Below, one piece after another: positions 7,100 through 10,329 of a DNA stretch of 10,329 bases. Location of the stretch: the NCBI GenBank assembly GCA_002389505.1, contig DGPA01000022.1, forward strand, positions 93,898 through 104,226, given 5' to 3'. A model generated the notes under the pieces. It was not told where the DNA came from, ran no database searches, and was given only the letters and a program-made list of their open reading frames with translations. Positions within the stretch are counted from its first letter, which is position 1, and every line of letters begins with the position of its first letter. Made by a program: the position numbers and the translations under genes. Source of the stretch: Halieaceae bacterium UBA4452 (GTDB lineage: Bacteria > Pseudomonadota > Gammaproteobacteria > Pseudomonadales > Halieaceae).

Positions 7100-8871
7100 G
7101 GGCTCCCAGCCTTAGTCACGCTATAAAAGAATCGCTGCATATCCCAGGCGCCCGTGGGGCAGCGCTCGGCACACAGCCCACAGTGCAGGCATACATCCTC
7201 ATCCTTCACCATGACCCTTTGGGTTTGGGGTAAGGCATTGGACACGTACAAATCCTGATCTGCTCGCTTGGCGGGACGCCTTAGAGATTGGCGCAGCGCA
7301 GGTTCGTCGTCGTTGTCCAGAAAATTGATGCAGTCGGTTGGGCAAATATCGACACAGGCATCACACTCAATGCATTTCGACGTGGTAAAAACTGTTTGGA
7401 CATCGCAGTTGAGGCAGCGCTCAGCCTCCTGATAAGCAACGTTAATATCAAAACCCAGTTCAACCTCAACCTTGCGGTCCTTGAGGGCCTTTTCCTTACT
7501 GACATGAGGCACCGGGTAGCGGTCGTCCGTGGAGACCTCGCTGTCATAGCTCCACTCGTGAACGCCCATCTTTTGACTGACCAGATTGACCCCGGGTGCG
7601 AGGCGATTGTCCACCCGCTCACCACTGAGAAAAAGATCAATAGAGATGGCCGCCTGATGACCATGGGCGACTGCGGTAATGATATTTTCGGGACCAAAGG
7701 CGGCATCACCACCAAAAAATACGTTATCCAGTGAACTCTGAAAGGTCGTTTTGTCGACGACCGGCATATCCCATTTGCCAAACTCAATGCCCAGATCACG
7801 TTCGATCCAGGGGAAGGAATTATCCTGGCCGATGGCAATGATGACCTCATCAGCCTCAAAGAACACCTCTTCGCCCGTCGGTACCAGTTCTCGTCGACCG
7901 TCAGCATCATAGACAACGTCGACAACTGTAAAGCGCATCCCTTTGAGTACACCGTCCTCGTGGACAAATTCTTTGGGTACGTGGTTGTTGATGATGGGAA
8001 TATCTTCTGCCTTCGCGTCCTCAATCTCCCACGCGGAGGCTTTCATGCGAGCGAATTCAGAACGCACCACCACTTTTACCGATTCACCACCAACGCGTCG
8101 TGCGGTTCGACAGCAATCCATGGCGGTGTTACCTCCGCCAAGCACCAAGACGCGCTTGCCAATACTACTGAGATGCTCAAAGGCCACCGATGCCAGCCAG
8201 TCAATCCCCACATGAATGGACTTATTGCAGGCCTGTCGGCCGGGAATATCTAAATCACTGCCCCGGGGCGCCCCGGTGCCAATGAACACCGCATGGTAGC
8301 CCTGCTGAATGACCGACTTTAAACTCGAAATATAGGTCTGGAAATGTTCGTTAATGCCCATATTGAGAATAAAATCAACCTCTTCATTGAGCACTTCCGG
8401 TGGCAGTCGAAAAATAGGAATCTGGCTGCGCATAAAACCGCCACCCACAGGCTGATCATCGTAAAGGTCAATCTGGTAGCCCAACGGCGCGAGGTCCCGC
8501 GCGACCGTCAGTGACGCAGGACCGGCACCAATGAGTGCCACCCGCTTACCATTGCCCTTTGCGGGCGCCTTGGGTAGCAAATGGGTGACATCGTCTTTAT
8601 TGTCCGCTGCCACCCGTTTGAGCCGACAAATGGCTACCGCCTCTTCCTCGACGCGGCCACGGCGACACGCTGGCTCGCAGGGTCGGTCACAGGTTCGGCC
8701 CAATATGCCCGGGAATACGTTCGATTCCCAGTTGACCATGTAGGCGTCGGTGTAGCGGCCAGCGGCAATCAGGCGGATGTACTCCGGCACCGGCGTGTGA
8801 GCCGGACAGGCGTACTGACAATCCACAACCTTGTGGAAGTATTCGGGATCGTTAGTGTCGGTTGCTTTCAC
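7063..8871 (-). CDS. FAD/NAD(P)-dependent Fe-S oxidoreductase, GltD-like with C-terminal 2[4Fe-4S] ferredoxin domain
   Basis: A 602-residue electron-transfer subunit, likely moving electrons between ferredoxin-type clusters and NAD(P). The N-terminal Fe-S domain has C18, C22, C61, C65, C69 and C82. Two Rossmann folds follow: FAD at 111-120 (VALIGAGPAS) and NAD(P) at 241-252 (VLVLGGGNTAMD), closed by GGDAAFGPENI at 387-397. After a CLNC at 486-489 come two 4Fe-4S motifs: C500, C503, C506, C510 and C561, C564, C567, C571. The GTG start at 8871 is the only one after an in-frame stop; the next Met is residue 45, beyond the first cysteines. No good Shine-Dalgarno is seen. It is the first operon gene and overlaps korA by 37 bases, and matches the third, NADP-reducing subunit of 2-oxoglutarate:NADP+ oxidoreductase. 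NADH versus NADPH preference is undetermined. Confidence 0.9.
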   Translation of the reverse strand: MKATDTNDPEYFHKVVDCQYACPAHTPVPEYIRLIAAGRYTDAYMVNWESNVFPGILGRTCDRPCEPACRRGRVEEEAVAICRLKRVAADNKDDVTHLLPKAPAKGNGKRVALIGAGPASLTVARDLAPLGYQIDLYDDQPVGGGFMRSQIPIFRLPPEVLNEEVDFILNMGINEHFQTYISSLKSVIQQGYHAVFIGTGAPRGSDLDIPGRQACNKSIHVGIDWLASVAFEHLSSIGKRVLVLGGGNTAMDCCRTARRVGGESVKVVVRSEFARMKASAWEIEDAKAEDIPIINNHVPKEFVHEDGVLKGMRFTVVDVVYDADGRRELVPTGEEVFFEADEVIIAIGQDNSFPWIERDLGIEFGKWDMPVVDKTTFQSSLDNVFFGGDAAFGPENIITAVAHGHQAAISIDLFLSGERVDNRLAPGVNLVSQKMGVHEWSYDSEVSTDDRYPVPHVSKEKALKDRKVEVELGFDINVAYQEAERCLNCDVQTVFTTSKCIECDACVDICPTDCINFLDNDDEPALRQSLRRPAKRADQDLYVSNALPQTQRVMVKDEDVCLHCGLCAERCPTGAWDMQRFFYSVTKAGSPCKQSSPSMTSS

Positions 8872-8881
8872 AGCGCGCTGT
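8870..8881. promoter_or_regulatory. 12-bp perfect palindrome at the operon start codon
   Basis: ACAGCGCGCTGT is its own reverse complement and touches the GTG start of the FAD subunit, where a Shine-Dalgarno should be. It could be a protein-binding site or fold in the mRNA. Palindromes of this length are expected about twice by chance in 10 kb, so only its position is notable. Confidence 0.3.
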
Positions 8882-9050
8882 CTTTTTGTTGTTCACCCAC
8901 GGCACATTACACAGACACGGAAAGAAAAGAAAGAGCCGTCCGTAAGCCTGTAGCGGCGCCTGTCGTCCGCCGGATAGGCGGTATTGACACATGCATGCGG
9001 GACTTCAAGCTGCCAGCATTCGACAATAGACGCGTGCCGCTAGATGTAGC

Positions 9051-9056
9051 ATTATA
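9051..9056 (-). promoter_or_regulatory. Possible -10 box of the oxidoreductase operon
   Basis: The minus strand reads TATAAT, an exact consensus, preceded by GATGCC, close to an extended -10. At the normal distance upstream there is only a C-rich CCCCAC and no -35 match, so an activator or extended -10 recognition would be needed. Weak call. Confidence 0.3.
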
Positions 9057-9076
9057 GGCATCTCTCAAGCGATGTG

Positions 9077-9114
9077 GGGGCTAGACGGTCAAACCGCCGT
9101 CGATCCTAGACCCC
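9077..9114. other. Imperfect 38-nt inverted repeat/hairpin
   Basis: GGGG (9077-9080) pairs with CCCC (9111-9114), CTAG (9081-9084) with CTAG (9106-9109) past a bulged A9110, and ACGG (9085-9088) with CCGT (9097-9100). This leaves an internal loop 9101-9105 and a terminal loop 9089-9096. It could be a leader structure of the metalloprotease mRNA or an operator. No T-run follows. Confidence 0.35.
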
Positions 9115-9133
9115 TCACACTCTCGGCAGCATT

Positions 9134-9165
9134 GAACAACGGTTTGAACAACGGTTTGAACCACG
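9134..9165 (+). repeat. 12-bp tandem direct repeat upstream of the metalloprotease
   Basis: GAACAACGGTTT occurs at 9134-9145 and again at 9146-9157 without a gap, followed by a partial third unit GAACCACG at 9158-9165. The array ends directly before the ribosome binding site. The period is about one helical turn, so it could be a repeated binding site or a slippage product. Confidence 0.7.
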
Positions 9166-9172
9166 TAAGGAG
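9166..9172 (+). promoter_or_regulatory. Shine-Dalgarno of the M43 metalloprotease
   Basis: TAAGGAG stands five bases before ATG 9178. It is a near-perfect anti-16S match and fixes the start that yields a clean signal peptide. Confidence 0.85.
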
Positions 9173-9177
9173 CCACC

Positions 9178-10158
9178 ATGAACAGACTACCGATCACCTA
9201 TGCGCTGGCGCTAACTGCGTCAGTTTTTTCTGCCGCCACGCTGGCACAAAACCATCGGGCGTGGGACCAGGCAAATGACAACGCCGCCTTCAAGCGATGC
9301 GCGACCAAGCACCCGTCGCAAGCTGAGGCAAAGGCCATCGAGCGCGAGTTGCGCGCGCTATTGGCAGCAAAGAAGCCTGACAAACCAGGCGGCGGCAACG
9401 GCAACGGCGGTGGCGGTGACGACGGCGGTGGTGGTGGCGGTGACCTGCCGACACCCTCATGCGCCGCTGGAAAAACGTGTATCGGGGTGGTGTTTCATGT
9501 GGTGTCCGATGGCCGCGGAAACGGCGATGTCCCAGATGCCTCTATTGATGCACAGATGCAAGTGATCAATGCCGGTTTTAGTGGGAGCGGCATGCCCTAT
9601 GAGTTCGATCTCATCAAGACAACCCGAACTGCAGATCGCAAATGGTACACCGGCTGTTACGGACGCAGCGAGCAGCGTATGAAATCATCCCTGCGGCAAG
9701 GCGGGCCCGATACCTTGAATGTTTACTCCTGCCGGCCTAGCCAGGGCATTTTAGGGTTCGCGACATTTCCCTTCTCGTATGATTCGCAGCCCAGTCTAGA
9801 CGGGGTGGTTATTTTAGATGAATCAATGCCCGGCGGTACGGCTGCCCCGTACGACGAGGGCGATACCCTCACCCACGAGATTGGTCATTGGCTGGGCCTG
9901 TATCATACCTTTCAGGGGGGTTGTGGGAACTATGGCGGGGAGAATGGCGATGGCGACTCGGTCGCCGACACCGCTGCGGAGGCTTCCCCGGCCTCTGGGT
10001 GCCCCATCGGCCGGGACACTTGCCCCGATGATGCCAGCAACGACCCCATTTTTAACTTTATGGACTACACCACCGACGCCTGCATGGATAGGTTTACCGT
10101 TGGTCAGACCGGTAGGACCGATTTTTTTTGGCAGGGCTACCGCTCGCCTACGCCCTAA
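9178..10158 (+). CDS. Secreted M43 (pappalysin/ulilysin-like) zinc metalloprotease
   Basis: A 326-residue exported peptidase. A signal peptide covers about residues 1-23 with probable cleavage after TLA. A short propeptide follows, with KRCATKHPS at 39-47 resembling the M43 RxCGTxHPS cysteine-switch segment, then a Gly/Asn/Asp linker at 71-89. The catalytic domain starts near 95. The zinc site HEIGHWLGLYHTF begins at H233, giving ligands H233, H237 and H243 and base E234. The Met-turn is NFMDYTTDACMDRFT, with M295. NGDGDSVADT (256-265) may bind calcium. Paired cysteines (95/101, 160/185, 249/275, 282/302 are possible partners) suit a disulfide-bonded extracellular enzyme. There is no C-terminal sorting or carbohydrate-binding domain. 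The gene stands alone, divergent from the operon, and ends in a strong terminator. It probably degrades extracellular protein. Confidence 0.93.
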   Translation: MNRLPITYALALTASVFSAATLAQNHRAWDQANDNAAFKRCATKHPSQAEAKAIERELRALLAAKKPDKPGGGNGNGGGGDDGGGGGGDLPTPSCAAGKTCIGVVFHVVSDGRGNGDVPDASIDAQMQVINAGFSGSGMPYEFDLIKTTRTADRKWYTGCYGRSEQRMKSSLRQGGPDTLNVYSCRPSQGILGFATFPFSYDSQPSLDGVVILDESMPGGTAAPYDEGDTLTHEIGHWLGLYHTFQGGCGNYGGENGDGDSVADTAAEASPASGCPIGRDTCPDDASNDPIFNFMDYTTDACMDRFTVGQTGRTDFFWQGYRSPTP

Positions 10159-10210
10159 ATGATGCGGAATCGGCTGCCACGCGGTTAATCCGCTCAACCG
10201 AGGCAGTGTC

Positions 10211-10234
10211 AAAGCCGGCAATAGCCGGCTTTTT
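10211..10234 (+). terminator. Rho-independent terminator of the metalloprotease gene
   Basis: AAAGCCGGC (10211-10219) and GCCGGCTTT (10224-10232) form a nine-pair GC-rich stem with loop AATA, and the run of five Ts at 10230-10234 overlaps the stem end. It lies 52 bases after the stop codon. In the opposite direction the T-run is only three bases, so it works mainly for the plus strand. Confidence 0.9.
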
Positions 10235-10300
10235 CTAACACGTTCTTTGGCCTCTTCGGTCTAGTCCGCCCACCACAGGACAGGCTGACACCGGCGACGC

Positions 10301-10329
10301 GACAGGGTCTCGGTCCCTGTCTCGGTCCC
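10301..10329. repeat. 12-bp tandem repeat and hairpin at the right edge, truncated
   Basis: GTCTCGGTCCCT at 10307-10318 is followed immediately by 11 bases of a second copy, cut off by the window end. The same bases form a hairpin: GACAGGG (10301-10307) and CCCTGTC (10315-10321) pair around TCTCGGT. Two minus-strand frames are open from the edge, so this could be either an intergenic array or the 3' end of a gene reading in from the right. Confidence 0.55.

Larger units (their letters stand above)
8872..9177. other. Divergent intergenic region of 306 bp
   Basis: This gap separates the operon start from the metalloprotease start. I see no credible coding frame in it. It holds the palindrome at 8870-8881, a purine tract (GAAAGAAAAGAAAGAG, 8920-8935), a small CCGCC/GGCGG hairpin (8967-8981), a TTGACA at 8984-8989 without a matching -10, a minus-strand TATAAT, a large hairpin and a tandem repeat. 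The operon leader would be about 170 bases long if transcription starts at the minus-strand -10. Confidence 0.6.

Noticed and set aside
7288..7734. 148-codon open frame on the plus strand
   Set aside because: It is antisense to the well-supported FAD/Fe-S subunit, shows no recognisable motif and has no ribosome binding site; it is a shadow of high-GC coding sequence.
8984..8989. TTGACA as a plus-strand -35 for the metalloprotease
   Set aside because: No -10-like hexamer lies 16-18 bases downstream (AAGCTG or neighbours), so the promoter call was not made.
8581..9057. 158-codon plus-strand frame reaching into the divergent gap
   Set aside because: Most of it is the reverse of the Fe-S domain coding sequence; the tail in the gap has no motif, and no start signal is visible.
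1..10329. CRISPR array, tRNA, rRNA, transposon or phage genes
   Set aside because: No regularly spaced repeats, cloverleaf, rRNA-like segment, transposase or integrase motif was seen on either strand.

Overview
The window looks like a chromosomal segment of a Gram-negative proteobacterium. Shine-Dalgarno sites of the AAGGAG/GGAGG type, a signal-peptide-bearing secreted metalloprotease, a TetR regulator, a TPR-sulfotransferase fusion and an AtsA-like metallo-beta-lactamase-fold hydrolase are typical of heterotrophic, often marine Gammaproteobacteria. That placement is inference from gene content only. No rRNA, tRNA, CRISPR array, integrase or insertion sequence was found.

Left part (1-4089). 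A truncated minus-strand gene leaves the window at the left edge; a possible signal peptide lies just upstream of it in another frame, so the gene may be frameshifted. It is divergent from a plus-strand, N-terminally anchored metallo-beta-lactamase-fold hydrolase (333-1403), and a perfect 7-2-7 palindrome (224-239) sits between them. Converging on the hydrolase is a minus-strand TetR-family regulator (1480-2073). Upstream of it on the same strand is a TPR-sulfotransferase (2269-4089). A 20-bp element (16/20 identical) occurs in the gap before the sulfotransferase and again in the gap before tetR, and could be a shared operator.

Central operon (4173-8871, minus strand). Three overlapping genes run in the order FAD/NAD(P)/Fe-S oxidoreductase, 2-oxoacid:ferredoxin oxidoreductase gamma-alpha fusion (korA), and TPP-binding beta subunit (korB). 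The layout resembles the three-subunit 2-oxoglutarate:NADP+ oxidoreductases known from Thauera and Azoarcus. The likely joint job is CoA-dependent oxidative decarboxylation of a 2-oxoacid at KorAB, with electrons passing through the ferredoxin domains of the third subunit to NAD(P)+. The physiological substrate cannot be read from the sequence.

Right part (8872-10329). A 306-bp divergent intergenic region holds a 12-bp palindrome at the operon's GTG start, a possible minus-strand -10 box, an imperfect 38-nt hairpin and a tandem 12-bp repeat. It is followed by a secreted M43 (pappalysin/ulilysin-like) zinc metalloprotease (9178-10158) that ends at a strong intrinsic terminator (10211-10234). 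The last 29 bases hold another 12-bp tandem duplication and hairpin cut by the window edge. The most interesting points are the NAD(P)-linked 2-oxoacid:ferredoxin oxidoreductase operon, the element shared by two gaps, and the co-location of a sulfotransferase with a possible sulfatase-like hydrolase.
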